Assembly: GCA_035650275.1 (NCBI GenBank)
Contig: DASRHY010000339.1
Location: 1 to 64,000, forward strand
DNA from: DASRHY01 sp035650275
GTDB taxonomy: Bacteria > Actinomycetota > Actinomycetes > Propionibacteriales > Kribbellaceae
Reading direction: 5' to 3'
Length of the DNA: 64,000 bases
In this document: positions 26,428-35,611 of the stretch, piece by piece
Layout of the letters: each line of letters opens with the position of its first letter
Position numbering within the stretch: position 1 is the first letter of the stretch
Position numbers and translations under genes: made by a program
Notes under the pieces: generated by a model
Seen by the model: the letters and a program-made list of their open reading frames with translations, nothing else
The model's database searches: none
What the model was told of the DNA's origin: nothing

Positions 26428-27446
26428 CGCAGCTCCTCGTTCTTGACGATCTGGCGGACGTACACGCAGGTGATCACCATCAGGATCGCGGTCAGCACGA
26501 TCGCGATCGCGGCGCCGGTGCCCATCCGCGGCGGCGAGCTGAACGCCTCCGTATAGGCGTAGATCGACAGGTTCGCGGCGTCCCGGTTCAGCGTCCGGAT
26601 CAGGATGTACAGCTGGTCGAAGACCTTGAAGTCCCAGATCACCGACAGCACCAGCAGCACGGTGAAGATCGGCTTCAGCAACGGGAAGGTGATCTTCCAC
26701 CACGTGGTCCAGGGGCCGGCGCCGTCCACCCTCGCGGCCTCCTGCAGCTCGCTCGGCACGCTCTTCAGGCCGGCCAGCACCGATACCGCGATGAACGGGA
26801 ACGACTGCCACACCACCATCGCGGTGAGCACGATGTAGATCGGCAGCACGTCGTTGAACCACGGGTACCCGGTCCAGTCCGACCGGCCGAGCAACATGCC
26901 GGTCAGCCAGTCCGGCAGCGTGTTCAGGGACCAGTTGACGACACCCGCCTCGGGGTCGAACATCCACTTCCACACCGCGGCGACCGCGGTCCGCGGCATT
27001 CCCCAGGCCAGCATCAGCCCGATCACCACGACCGTGGACATCACCCTGCCGAGCTGGTTCAGCAGGATCCCGACCAGGGTGCCGACCACCATCGTCAGCG
27101 AGACCGCGGCCACGGCGAACAGCACCGTGTTGCGCAGTGTCGACCAGAACTGCGGGTTGGCGAAGATCTGCTGGAAGTTGTCCCAGCCCACGAACTCGGC
27201 CGGGCGCGGGTTCCGGGGCCTGATCTCGGCGAGACCGACCTTGTGGAACGCCATCACCACGACCTGGTACAGCGGGTAGAAGGTCAGCACCGCGATGACC
27301 AGCAGGCCGGGGATGATCAGCAGGTACGGGATCGCCTTGGGCGACATGCTCCACCCGGTACGGCGGCGCTTCGGCGGGCGTGGTGGGGCCCCGTCCGGAC
27401 CGGAGCTGCTGGCTCCGGTCCGGACGGCGGTCGTCGTCTGGCTCAT
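26424..27446 (-). CDS. Carbohydrate ABC transporter permease (MalF type)
   Basis: A 340-residue inner-membrane protein: a cytoplasmic N-terminal ~35 residues (Pro/Arg-rich), six hydrophobic segments and the EAA motif PSELQEAARVDGAGPWTTWWKITFPLLKPIF (~residues 236-266). Partner of the MalG-type permease; the substrate is set by the binding protein. The start lies 4 bp after the stop of the solute-binding protein, so the three genes are one operon. Confidence 0.93.
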   Translation of the reverse strand: MSQTTTAVRTGASSSGPDGAPPRPPKRRRTGWSMSPKAIPYLLIIPGLLVIAVLTFYPLYQVVVMAFHKVGLAEIRPRNPRPAEFVGWDNFQQIFANPQFWSTLRNTVLFAVAAVSLTMVVGTLVGILLNQLGRVMSTVVVIGLMLAWGMPRTAVAAVWKWMFDPEAGVVNWSLNTLPDWLTGMLLGRSDWTGYPWFNDVLPIYIVLTAMVVWQSFPFIAVSVLAGLKSVPSELQEAARVDGAGPWTTWWKITFPLLKPIFTVLLVLSVIWDFKVFDQLYILIRTLNRDAANLSIYAYTEAFSSPPRMGTGAAIAIVLTAILMVITCVYVRQIVKNEELR

Positions 27447-27450
27447 GCCT

Positions 27451-28776
27451 TTACTGGGTGTTGAGGATCGACTCGAGCTCGGTGTTCGCGTCGGCCAACG
27501 CCTGGTCGACGCTCTTCTTGCCCTGGATGACGGCGCGCGCGGCGTTCTGCAGCACCGCCTTGGTGTCGTTGGCCTCGGCCCACTGCGGGTCGGCCGGGAA
27601 GCCCTTGGCCACCTTGAACGTCTCGGCGAACGCGGCGTTCACCGGGTCGCTCGCGTATGACGCCAGCGCGTCCGGGTAGTTCGGCAGCAGCCCGTTGTCC
27701 TTCGCGTACCGGGTGCCGAACTGCTTGCCGGCGGCAAGCTTCACGTACTCCACCGCCAGCTCCTTGTTCTTCGCGTCCTCCCAGACGGCGATGTCGTTGC
27801 CGCCCTGGAAGGCCGGCGCGACGCCGCTGCCGTCCTTGGCCGGGATCGAGAAGAACCCCATCTGGGCGTCGCCGATCTTGCCCTTGCTGCGCTCCTTGAT
27901 CCCGTCCAGGTCCCACGGTCCGGTGACGTACATGCCGACCTTGTTGTTCTGGAACCGGGTGCCGATCTCTTCGGAGTTCTGGGTCAGTGCGGACTTGCGG
28001 GACACGCCCTCCTTGGCGACCAGGTCGGTGTAGAACTGGAAGCCCTCCTTGAAGCCCGGGTCGTTGAGCTTGCCGACCCACTTGCCGCCCTCGTTGACGG
28101 CGAAGTCGCCGCCGGCACCCCACACGAACGGGGACAGCGACATGTTGGCGTCCGAGCCGCCGTTGAACGCGAAGCCGTCCACGTCGGCGCCCTTCGCGGC
28201 AACGATCTTCTTGCCCGCGGCCACCAGGTCGGTCCAGGTCTTCGGCACTGCGATGCCGAGCTCTTTGAACCAGTCCTTGCGGTACAGCACGGCGCGCGTT
28301 CCGCCGCCCCACGGCACGGCGTAGATCCTGTCGCCGATGGTCTCGTAGCCCCAGAGGTTCTTCGGGATCTCCTGCAGCTCCGCGTTACCGCCGACCGCGT
28401 CGGTGATGTCGGCGACGGCGCCCTGGCCGACCCAGGCCGAGACCTGGTCGTTGCCGATCTCGGTGACGTCCGGCCCGGACCCGGCGGTGACCGCGGCGGT
28501 CCACTTGGCCTGCGCGTCCGGCCACGGGACCCATTCGACCTTGACGTCCGCGCCGGTCTGCGTCTTGAACTCGGCGTTCAGGTCGGTCATGTACTTCTTG
28601 TTGATCTCGACCGGGTCGCCCAGACGCCACACCGTCAGGGTCTGGCCCGCGAACTTCGGTCCGGCGTTCGACGCGGCAGCCTGCGGGTCCTCACTGCCCG
28701 AGTCACCCGAACCACACCCTGCCAGTCCCACGGCCAGCGCGATGGCGGCGGCTGCCGTGACCTTCCAGCTCCTCAT
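27451..28776 (-). CDS. Extracellular sugar-binding lipoprotein of the ABC transporter
   Basis: A 441-residue solute-binding protein. The signal peptide has a lipobox LAGC (residues 18-21, Cys21 lipidated), followed by a Ser/Gly linker and the family 1 binding-protein fold (QTLTVWRLGDPVEINKKYM, YAVPWGGGTRAVLYRKDWF, VTGPWDLDGIKER). Aromatic residues of the WGGG and GPW segments are usual sugar-stacking positions. Start ATG 28776 is chosen because it directly begins the signal peptide. No ATPase gene is nearby; in actinomycetes a shared MsiK-type ATPase commonly serves such systems. Amino-sugar oligosaccharides are inferred from the GH3 partner. Confidence 0.92.
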   Translation of the reverse strand: MRSWKVTAAAAIALAVGLAGCGSGDSGSEDPQAAASNAGPKFAGQTLTVWRLGDPVEINKKYMTDLNAEFKTQTGADVKVEWVPWPDAQAKWTAAVTAGSGPDVTEIGNDQVSAWVGQGAVADITDAVGGNAELQEIPKNLWGYETIGDRIYAVPWGGGTRAVLYRKDWFKELGIAVPKTWTDLVAAGKKIVAAKGADVDGFAFNGGSDANMSLSPFVWGAGGDFAVNEGGKWVGKLNDPGFKEGFQFYTDLVAKEGVSRKSALTQNSEEIGTRFQNNKVGMYVTGPWDLDGIKERSKGKIGDAQMGFFSIPAKDGSGVAPAFQGGNDIAVWEDAKNKELAVEYVKLAAGKQFGTRYAKDNGLLPNYPDALASYASDPVNAAFAETFKVAKGFPADPQWAEANDTKAVLQNAARAVIQGKKSVDQALADANTELESILNTQ

Positions 28777-28868
28777 GCGCAAATCCCCTTCCCGGTTCGT
28801 CGCGGTCCGGTGTGCGCCCAGCGGTGCTGGGCCAGGGGTCACACCGGGTCAGCCGCGGTGACCGTAAA

Positions 28869-28905
28869 CTAACAAGAAAGTTTCTTTAAAGAAATGGCTC
28901 GTTAG
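28869..28905. promoter_or_regulatory. Palindromic ROK operator between ABC operon and regulator
   Basis: The centre TTTCTTTAAAGAAA (28881-28894) is a perfect 14-bp palindrome, extended to the left by a near copy AAGAAAG. Outside it, CTAACAAG (28869-28876) and CTCGTTAG (28898-28905) are inverted with 7 of 8 matches. This AT-rich island in GC-rich DNA, in a divergent promoter region, is the expected site for the ROK repressor. Confidence 0.75.
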
Positions 28906-28930
28906 CCTATCGTGACGAATGGAGGCAGGG

Positions 28931-30091
28931 ATGAGCCGAGACCCAGGCACGCCGCGGCTGTTGCGCAGGCTGAACGACCGGTCCGCGCTGGAGCTGCTGC
29001 TGTCGGACGGGCCGCTCACCCGTGCCGAGCTCGGCGACCGCACCGGCCTGTCCCGGGTGACCGCGGCCCAGCTACTGACAAGGCTGGTCGAGCGCGGTCT
29101 GGTCGAGGTGACCGGCGAGCGCGGCGGCAGCCGGGGACCGAACGCGGCCCTGTACGGCGTGGTGCCGTCCACCGCGTACGTCGCCGGGCTGGAGGTGTTG
29201 CCGGACCGGACCACGGTGGGCGTCGCCGACATCACCGGTGAGGTGGTCGTCGAGGTCGTGACAGACCCGCTGGACGGCGACGACCCGATCGGCACGGTGC
29301 AGAGCGCGGTCGAGCGAGCCTGCGAGACCGCGAAGATCGAGATGTCCCGGCTGCACGCCTTCGTCATCGGTACCAAGGGCATGGTCGATCCGCGCACCGG
29401 CGACATGCGCTTCTCCTACGACCTGCCGGCCTGGCACGCCGGCGTGCTGGCCAGCCTGCGCGACCGGCTTGGTGAGTCGGTGACGATCGAGAACGACGTC
29501 AACCTGGTGGCACTGGCCGAGCACAGGTACGGCGCCGGCGTCGGTCACGACGACTTCGTGGTGCTCTGGACCGGCGTCGGGCAGGGTCTCGGCATCATGC
29601 TCGGTGGCCGGCTGCACCGCGGTGTGCTCGGCGGCGCGGGCGAGATCGGCTGGCTGCCGGTTCCGGGCGAGCCGTTGCCCGCCGACGTCGCGCACCCGAC
29701 GTCCGGGTCGTACCAGCGGCTGGTCGGCCCGGAGGCGATGGCCGAACTAGCCGGCCGGCACGGCGTGCCCGGCGAATCGGCCTCGGAGCAGGTCGGAGCG
29801 GCAGTCGCCGGTGGCTTCAGGGCGTACCTCGACGAGCTCGCGCACCGACTCGCGATCGGGGTGGCAGCCGTCTCGGTCGTGATCGACCCGGGCCTCGTCG
29901 TACTCAGCGGCGACGTCGGCACTGCCGGCGGCGCCGAGCTGGCGTCCCGTGTGGAACGGGCCGCGGCCAGGATGTGCCCGACCGGGCCGAGCGTCGTCCC
30001 GACCGGCGTTACCGGTAACCCGGTCCTGCGCGGAGCCCTCGTCGCCGCCCTGGACCGCGCACGCGAGGAGGTCTTCTCCGACACCGTGTGA
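28931..30091 (+). CDS. ROK family transcriptional repressor
   Basis: A 386-residue protein with an N-terminal winged HTH (residues ~8-65; ALELLLSDGPLTRAELGDRTGLSRVTAAQLLTRLVERGLVEVTGERGG) and a ROK sugar-kinase-like domain (~80-380) with LWTGVGQGLGIMLGGRLHRGVLGGAGEIGW. The cysteine-rich zinc motif of many ROK proteins is absent, so the fold may lack structural zinc. ATG 28931 has GGAGG 5 nt upstream; an in-frame ATG at 28919 lacks such a site. It is divergent from the sugar ABC operon and probably represses it until the sugar is present. Confidence 0.9.
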   Translation: MSRDPGTPRLLRRLNDRSALELLLSDGPLTRAELGDRTGLSRVTAAQLLTRLVERGLVEVTGERGGSRGPNAALYGVVPSTAYVAGLEVLPDRTTVGVADITGEVVVEVVTDPLDGDDPIGTVQSAVERACETAKIEMSRLHAFVIGTKGMVDPRTGDMRFSYDLPAWHAGVLASLRDRLGESVTIENDVNLVALAEHRYGAGVGHDDFVVLWTGVGQGLGIMLGGRLHRGVLGGAGEIGWLPVPGEPLPADVAHPTSGSYQRLVGPEAMAELAGRHGVPGESASEQVGAAVAGGFRAYLDELAHRLAIGVAAVSVVIDPGLVVLSGDVGTAGGAELASRVERAAARMCPTGPSVVPTGVTGNPVLRGALVAALDRAREEVFSDTV

Positions 30092-30144
30092 ATATCGGTG
30101 GCGACTGTGTGTCAAACCTGACCGGAGCCAGCGGCCCGATGTAT

Positions 30145-30193
30145 CTGTACGGCCCCTGCCGGCGTCCGTACAGGTAACACGCGCACGGCGTGT
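30145..30193. promoter_or_regulatory. Two perfect inverted repeats before kinase copy 2
   Basis: CTGTACGG (30145-30152) pairs exactly with CCGTACAG (30166-30173), and ACACGC (30177-30182) with GCGTGT (30188-30193), the latter a tight 5-nt-loop hairpin. They end ~25 bp before the kinase ATG. Kinase copy 1 also has a perfect inverted repeat at a similar place, though of different sequence. Confidence 0.45.
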
Positions 30194-30217
30194 CCGTTTC
30201 GGGGGGCGGGACAGGCG

Positions 30218-31042
30218 ATGACAACAGTTGCGGCGGAGCCGACCGTGGGCTCGACGCGCGTGGGCGCGAGCCGGCGGATCGCCGGCCGCTACCGGCCGCG
30301 TCGCCTGCTCGGACGTGGTGGCATGGGCCGGGTCTGGCTCGCCGACGACGAGCTGCTGGACCGGCAGGTCGCGCTGAAGCAGGTCCTGGTGGGGCAGTCC
30401 GCGCTCGGTGAGGCGCGGGCGCTGGCGCGGCTGGACCACATCGGCGTGGTGCGGGTGCACGACCTGATCGAGGACGGCGGCGACCCGTGGATCGTGATGG
30501 AGGTGCTGTCCGGCCGCACGTTGGGCGCTGCGGTGGCGGACGGTCCACTGCGGGTCGCGGAGGTCGCGTCGATCGGTCTGCGGCTGCTGGACGCGCTGGA
30601 TGCTGTGCATGGGGCGGGTCTGGTGCACGGTGACGTCAAACCGGCGAACGTGCAGCTGTGTGACGACGGTCGGGTGGTGCTGACCGACTTCGGGATCGCG
30701 TCGCCACGCGATGACGAGTCGACGATGGCGACCGGCGGCATGGCGGGGAGTCCGGCGTACATCTCGCCGGAGCGGGCGCGCGGCGACAGCATCGGCGCCG
30801 AGTCGGATCTGTTCTCGCTGGGCGCGACGCTGTTCGCCGCGGCGGAGGGACGCTCACCGTTCGGGACAGGGGATCCGTTCAGCACGCTGGTCGCGGTCGT
30901 TCAGGAGCCGCCCGGGCCGTTCCAGCGGGCCGGCACGCTGCGTCCGGTGCTGGAGGGGCTACTAGCCAAGAAGCCGGCGGACCGGCTGACAATCGGCCAG
31001 GCCCGCGCCCTTCTGCGTGACGTGGCCGCGATGGCGAGCTGA
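30218..31042 (+). CDS. Soluble serine/threonine protein kinase (non-RD), copy 2
   Basis: A 274-residue kinase: glycine loop LLGRGGMGRVWLADD, ATP lysine in QVALKQV, catalytic loop LVHGDVKPANVQL (HGD instead of HRD), LTDFGIAS, SPAYISPERARGD, and SDLFSLGATLFAAAEGRSPFGTGDPFSTL. It is a close paralogue of the kinase at 23307-24170; long blocks are identical, and it lacks ~10 residues between the ATP lysine and helix C. No membrane or sensor region is present. A partner would have to provide the signal. It begins 126 bp after the ROK gene. Confidence 0.9.
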   Translation: MTTVAAEPTVGSTRVGASRRIAGRYRPRRLLGRGGMGRVWLADDELLDRQVALKQVLVGQSALGEARALARLDHIGVVRVHDLIEDGGDPWIVMEVLSGRTLGAAVADGPLRVAEVASIGLRLLDALDAVHGAGLVHGDVKPANVQLCDDGRVVLTDFGIASPRDDESTMATGGMAGSPAYISPERARGDSIGAESDLFSLGATLFAAAEGRSPFGTGDPFSTLVAVVQEPPGPFQRAGTLRPVLEGLLAKKPADRLTIGQARALLRDVAAMAS

Positions 31043-31061
31043 CGCAGCCGGGTTGAACCGG

Positions 31062-34000
31062 TCAGATCAGCTCGTCGGACAGGTGGTTCGGCGTGCCGAA
31101 GCGGTGCGCGGTGATGCTCACGGCCTGCTCGCGCAGGAACGGCAGCAGCTCGATCCGGCCCGCCTCGGTGACCGGCTGGGCGTAGATCGCGATATCCGGG
31201 CGGCCGCCGATCGCGGCGTACAGCTCGGCGGCGGACCCGCCGAGCAGCCGGATCCGGCCGCCGACCAGCGACGCTGCCCGGGCGTGCCAGGTCGCGTCGT
31301 CCTCGACCCGGACCGTGATCCCCAGCGCGTCGATCGCGTTCCGGACCGCGGCCGGCACATCGTCGTACGACGAGATGGTCACGAGTGCGCCGCTGAGTCT
31401 GCCGGCGGCGGCGACCCGCAGCAGGTCGGTGATGGTGGATCCCGCGGCGTACCGGATCGTCACGGCGTGCGGGTCGTAGCGGAACACGTTGCGCTCGACG
31501 CCGAGCTGGGACACGTCCTTCGCGGTACCGAACTCCGATGCCCATGCCGCGGCGTCGCTGCGCAGCGCCCGCTCCAGGGACTCGCGGCACTCCTGCGGGG
31601 CGACCGCCAGCAAGGTCGCCGGACCGGCCGGGATCTCGGCGGTCGCCGTCGCCGGCGCCGGCTCCCAGTCGCTGAGGCCGACCAGGTAGTTCGGTCCGCC
31701 GGCCTTGGTGCCGGCGCCGACCGCGGACTTCTTCCAGCCGCCGAACGGCTGCCGGCGCACGATCGCGCCGGTCGTGCCGCGGTTCACGTACAGGTTGCCG
31801 GCCTGGACCCGGTCCAGCCAGAGCTTCAGGTCGTCCGGGTCCAGTGAGTGCAGCCCGGCGGTGAGGCCGTATGCGACCTCGTTCTGGATCTCGACAGCCT
31901 GCTCGAGCGAGTCCGCGGTCATGATGCCGAGCACCGGGCCGAAGTACTCGACCAGGTGGTACTCCGAGCCGCGCGCGACGCCCTCCTTGACGCCGGGGGA
32001 CCACAGCTTGCCATCGTCGAGCTGCTTCGGCTCGACCACCCAGGACTCGCCTCGGTCGAGGGTGGTGAGGGCCTTGAGCAGCTTGCCCTTCGGCGGCTCG
32101 ATCATCGGACCCATCTGCGTGGTCGCATCGGCCGGGAGACCGACCTTCAGCGACGTCACCGCGTCGACGAGCTGGTTGCGGAACCGCTTCGAGGTGCCGA
32201 CCGACCCGACCAGGATGACCAGCGAGGCGGCCGAGCACTTCTGGCCGGCATGGCCGAACGCGGAGTACACGACGTCCTTCACCGCGAGGTCGATGTCCGC
32301 GCTGGGGGTCACGATGATCGAGTTCTTGCCGCTGGTCTCGGCCAGCAGCGGCAGGTCATCGCGGAACGACCGGAACAGCTCGGCGGTCTCGTAGGCGCCG
32401 GTGAGGATCAGCCGGTCCACCCGCGGGTCCGACACCAGCCGCCGGCCGAGGTCGTGCTCGGTGAGCTGGACCAGCCGCAGCACGTCGCGCGGTACGCCGG
32501 CCTCCCACAACGCGTCCACCATCACCGACCCGGTACGACGTGCCTGCGACGCCGGCTTCACCACGACGGCCGATCCGGCGGCCAGCGCGGACAGCGTCGA
32601 GCCGGCCGGGATCGCGAGCGGGAAGTTCCACGGCGGGGTGACCACGGTGAGCCGGACCGGCTTGTGCACCGCACCGTCCACGTCGTCCAGCGCCTCGGCC
32701 AGCGACGCGTAGTAGTTCGCGAAGTCGATCGCCTCGGACACCTCGGGATCGCCCTGGTCGAGTGTCTTGCCGGCCTCGGCCGCCATCACCTCGAGCAGCT
32801 CGGCCCGGCGCCGCTCCAGCACCACCGCGGCCTTGCGCAGGTGGGCCGCGCGCTCCCGGCCGGTCAGCGCGCCCCACTTCGCACCTGCCTCGACCGCGCC
32901 GGCGATCACGGTCTCGACCTGCTCGGGCGTGCTCAGGGTCGTGCTCTCGACCAGGTCGTTGCCGACGGCACTGACCGGAACCCGGGCCAGGATCTCCCGG
33001 CTCCAGGCCGCGTTCGCGGGCAGTGCGGGGTCGGTGTCCGCGACGTTGTGGAAGGTCTCGGCCACCTTGTCAGGCGGTGCGACCCGGCGGTCCTGGGTCC
33101 GGTTCGGCGCCGGCACGGATCGGTCCAGCGCCTCCAGGGAGGCCAGGAACCGGTCCTTCTCCCGCGCGAACAGCGCCTTGTCGTCGTGCAGGTCGAACAC
33201 CGCGGACATGAAGTTCTCCCGGCTGGCGCCCTCCTCGAGCCGGCGGATCAGGTAGGCGATCGCCACGTCGAACTCGGCCGGGTGCACCACCGGGGTGTAG
33301 AGCAGCAACCCGCCGACCTCGCGCTTGACCACCTCGGCCTGGCCCTGCGCCATGCCGAGCAGCATCTCGAACTCGACGCCGTCACGGACGCCGCGCTTGC
33401 CCGCGAGCAGCCAGGCGAAGGCGATGTCGAACAGGTTGTGGCCGGCCACGCCGATCCGGATGTTCCGGATCCGGTCAGGGTGGAGCGCGTAGTCGAGCAC
33501 ACGCTTGTAGTTGGTGTCCGAGTCCTGCTTGCTGTCCCAGGTCGCGAGCGGCCAGTCGTGCAGCGACGCCTCGACCCGCTCCATCGGCAGGTTGGCGCCC
33601 TTCACCACGCGGACCTTGATCCCGGCGCCGCCGCGGGCCCGTCGCGCGGCCGCCCACTCCTGCAGCCGGATCATCGCGCCGAGCGCGTCCGGCAGGTAGG
33701 CCTGCAGCACGATGCCGGCCTCGAGCTGGGAGAACTCGGGCTGGTCCAGCAGTGCGGTGAACACCGCGACGGTCAGGTCCAGGTCGCGGTACTCCTCCAT
33801 GTCCAGGTTGATGAACTTCGCGGGGCTCGCCGCCGCCGCGCGACGGAACAGCGGGGTGAGCGACTCGACCACGTGCTCGACCGCCTCGTCGAACGCCCAG
33901 GCCGAGTGCGGCGCCACGGTCGACGACACCTTGATCGATACGTAGTCGATGTCGTCGCGGGCCAGCAGCCGGTGCGTGCCCTCGAGCCGGCGGGCCGCCT

Positions 34001-34529
34001 CGCGCTCGCCGAGCACGGCCTCGCCGAGTAGGTTCACGTTCAGCCGCTCGCCGTGTGCGCGGATCCGCTTGATCGACCGGCCGAGCTTCGCGGGCCGGGC
34101 ATCCACGATCAGGTGCCCGACCATGCCGCGCAGCACCCGTCGTACGACGGGGATGACAGCGGCGGGCGCGAGCTTGCCGGCAGCGGCGCCGGTCCGGATC
34201 GCCGTGCGCAGGTGCACCGGCAGGAAGGAAGGCACATCCTTCGCGAGCTCGGCGAACGCCCGGGCGGCGACCTTCGGGTCCTCGGGCCGGATCACGTTGT
34301 CGATGAAGCCGACCGTGAACGGCAGGCCGCGCGGATCCTTGAGCACACCGGCGAGCCGCTCCGCCGAGGCGTCCGGACGGATCTTCGCGGACTCGGCCAG
34401 CCAGCGCTGGACGGTCGCGATCGTCTCGTCGGCGAGGTCGGTCAGCTCGCTCAGGCCGGCGGGGTCGCCATGCTCGGCGGGGACACTGTCGAGGGTCCGG
34501 GAAATGGACCGCTTGGTGGACACAGGCAT
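31062..34529 (-). CDS. putA: Bifunctional proline dehydrogenase / L-glutamate gamma-semialdehyde dehydrogenase
   Basis: A 1155-residue PutA. The FAD-dependent proline dehydrogenase part (~130-430) shows YVSIKVSS, INLDMEEYRDLDLT, VLQAYLPDA, KVRVVKGAN and the helix IGVAGHNLFDIAFAW. The NAD-dependent aldehyde dehydrogenase part (~510-960) has TPPWNFPLAIP, the Glu in LLAETSGKNS and the catalytic Cys in GHAGQKCSAAS. About 170 further residues form a C-terminal ALDH-like domain, as in larger PutA proteins. No N-terminal DNA-binding RHH domain is visible, so this PutA is not a repressor. It oxidises proline to glutamate at the membrane and is divergent from a LysR regulator. Start ATG 34529. Confidence 0.95.
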   Translation of the reverse strand: MPVSTKRSISRTLDSVPAEHGDPAGLSELTDLADETIATVQRWLAESAKIRPDASAERLAGVLKDPRGLPFTVGFIDNVIRPEDPKVAARAFAELAKDVPSFLPVHLRTAIRTGAAAGKLAPAAVIPVVRRVLRGMVGHLIVDARPAKLGRSIKRIRAHGERLNVNLLGEAVLGEREAARRLEGTHRLLARDDIDYVSIKVSSTVAPHSAWAFDEAVEHVVESLTPLFRRAAAASPAKFINLDMEEYRDLDLTVAVFTALLDQPEFSQLEAGIVLQAYLPDALGAMIRLQEWAAARRARGGAGIKVRVVKGANLPMERVEASLHDWPLATWDSKQDSDTNYKRVLDYALHPDRIRNIRIGVAGHNLFDIAFAWLLAGKRGVRDGVEFEMLLGMAQGQAEVVKREVGGLLLYTPVVHPAEFDVAIAYLIRRLEEGASRENFMSAVFDLHDDKALFAREKDRFLASLEALDRSVPAPNRTQDRRVAPPDKVAETFHNVADTDPALPANAAWSREILARVPVSAVGNDLVESTTLSTPEQVETVIAGAVEAGAKWGALTGRERAAHLRKAAVVLERRRAELLEVMAAEAGKTLDQGDPEVSEAIDFANYYASLAEALDDVDGAVHKPVRLTVVTPPWNFPLAIPAGSTLSALAAGSAVVVKPASQARRTGSVMVDALWEAGVPRDVLRLVQLTEHDLGRRLVSDPRVDRLILTGAYETAELFRSFRDDLPLLAETSGKNSIIVTPSADIDLAVKDVVYSAFGHAGQKCSAASLVILVGSVGTSKRFRNQLVDAVTSLKVGLPADATTQMGPMIEPPKGKLLKALTTLDRGESWVVEPKQLDDGKLWSPGVKEGVARGSEYHLVEYFGPVLGIMTADSLEQAVEIQNEVAYGLTAGLHSLDPDDLKLWLDRVQAGNLYVNRGTTGAIVRRQPFGGWKKSAVGAGTKAGGPNYLVGLSDWEPAPATATAEIPAGPATLLAVAPQECRESLERALRSDAAAWASEFGTAKDVSQLGVERNVFRYDPHAVTIRYAAGSTITDLLRVAAAGRLSGALVTISSYDDVPAAVRNAIDALGITVRVEDDATWHARAASLVGGRIRLLGGSAAELYAAIGGRPDIAIYAQPVTEAGRIELLPFLREQAVSITAHRFGTPNHLSDELI

Positions 34530-34596
34530 GACGATCTCACTTCGCTCGCGGTGAAGGGCGCAACGGGGCCTCGGGACCAGTGTGGGCCGCGCATAG

Positions 34597-34646
34597 CGTA
34601 AGATAAAGCGTGGTTTTCTGACGGATATCCATAACTTCTCCTTACG
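34597..34646. promoter_or_regulatory. Candidate LysR/putA operator region
   Basis: CGTAAG (34597-34602) and CTTACG (34641-34646) are exact inverted hexamers ~38 bp apart, flanking an AT-rich stretch that holds plausible -10 elements on both strands. LysR proteins usually bind spaced inverted half-sites in such divergons; the short length of the arms makes this tentative. Confidence 0.3.
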
Positions 34647-34661
34647 GTTCCGGGATGGCCG

Positions 34662-35558
34662 ATGTTCGACGTACGACGCCTGCGGCTGCTGCGGGAGCTG
34701 AGCGTCCGCGGCACCATCGCGGACGTCGCGGCTGCGCTGCACCAGAGCCCGTCCGCGGTGTCCCAGCAGCTCGCGCAGCTGGAGAAGGAGGCCGGCGTCG
34801 CGCTGCTGCGCAAGGCCGGCCGGCGGGTCCAGCTCACCCCGCAGGCCGAGATCCTGGTCGAGCACACGGCGGCGATCCTGGAGCGGCTCGAGCTGGCCGA
34901 GTCCGACGTGGTCGCGTCGCTGCAGGAGGCCACCGGCACGGTGCGGATCGCGGTGTTCCAGTCCGCGGCGCTGGCACTGATGCCGGAGATGCTGCAGACA
35001 CTCGCGACCCGGCATCCGCGGTTGCGGGTGACGATGACGCAGCGGGAGCCGGAGACGGCGCTGCTGGAGACGTTCGCCCGCGACTTCGACCTGGTGGTCG
35101 CGGAGCAGTACCCGGGCCACGCCGCGCCGTGGCACCCCGAGCTGGACCGGGTCGGGCTGACCCGGGATCGGATCCGGCTCGCTGTGTCGCCCGGTGCGGA
35201 CGTCGGCACGCTGGCCGACGCCGCCGGACTCGCCTGGGTGATGGAGCCGTACGGCGCGGCGTCGCGGCACTTCGCCGAGCAGGCCTGCCGGCAGGCCGGG
35301 TTCGAGCCCGACGTGCGGTTCGAGACCGCGGACCTGACCGCGCAGATCGCGCTGATCGAGACCGGCAATGCGGTCGCGCTGATCCCGGACCTGCTCTGGA
35401 TCCGGCGCGAGCCGTCGGTGCGGCTGGTCGGGCTGGACGGCGCGCCGCACCGGACCGTGTTCACCGCGGCCCGCCGGTCGACCGCCCAGCGGCCGTCGAT
35501 CCTCGCCTGCCGGGACGCCCTCGCCGAGGCGGTCGCGAACCTGACGCCGGTGCTTTGA
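34662..35558 (+). CDS. LysR family transcriptional regulator
   Basis: A 298-residue LysR protein: HTH residues ~1-60 (MFDVRRLRLLRELSVRGTIADVAAALHQSPSAVSQQLAQLEKEAGV), linker helix, and a periplasmic-binding-like effector domain from ~90 (VRIAVFQSAALALMPEMLQTLATRHPRL). It is divergent from putA (132-bp gap) and probably activates it in response to proline or P5C; that link is inferred from position. Start ATG 34662 fits the family N-terminus. Confidence 0.9.
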   Translation: MFDVRRLRLLRELSVRGTIADVAAALHQSPSAVSQQLAQLEKEAGVALLRKAGRRVQLTPQAEILVEHTAAILERLELAESDVVASLQEATGTVRIAVFQSAALALMPEMLQTLATRHPRLRVTMTQREPETALLETFARDFDLVVAEQYPGHAAPWHPELDRVGLTRDRIRLAVSPGADVGTLADAAGLAWVMEPYGAASRHFAEQACRQAGFEPDVRFETADLTAQIALIETGNAVALIPDLLWIRREPSVRLVGLDGAPHRTVFTAARRSTAQRPSILACRDALAEAVANLTPVL

Positions 35559-35611
35559 TCCCTCGTCGTACGTCCCTAGGCTTTCGTCCCGGGCGACGAC
35601 GAGAGGATCCG

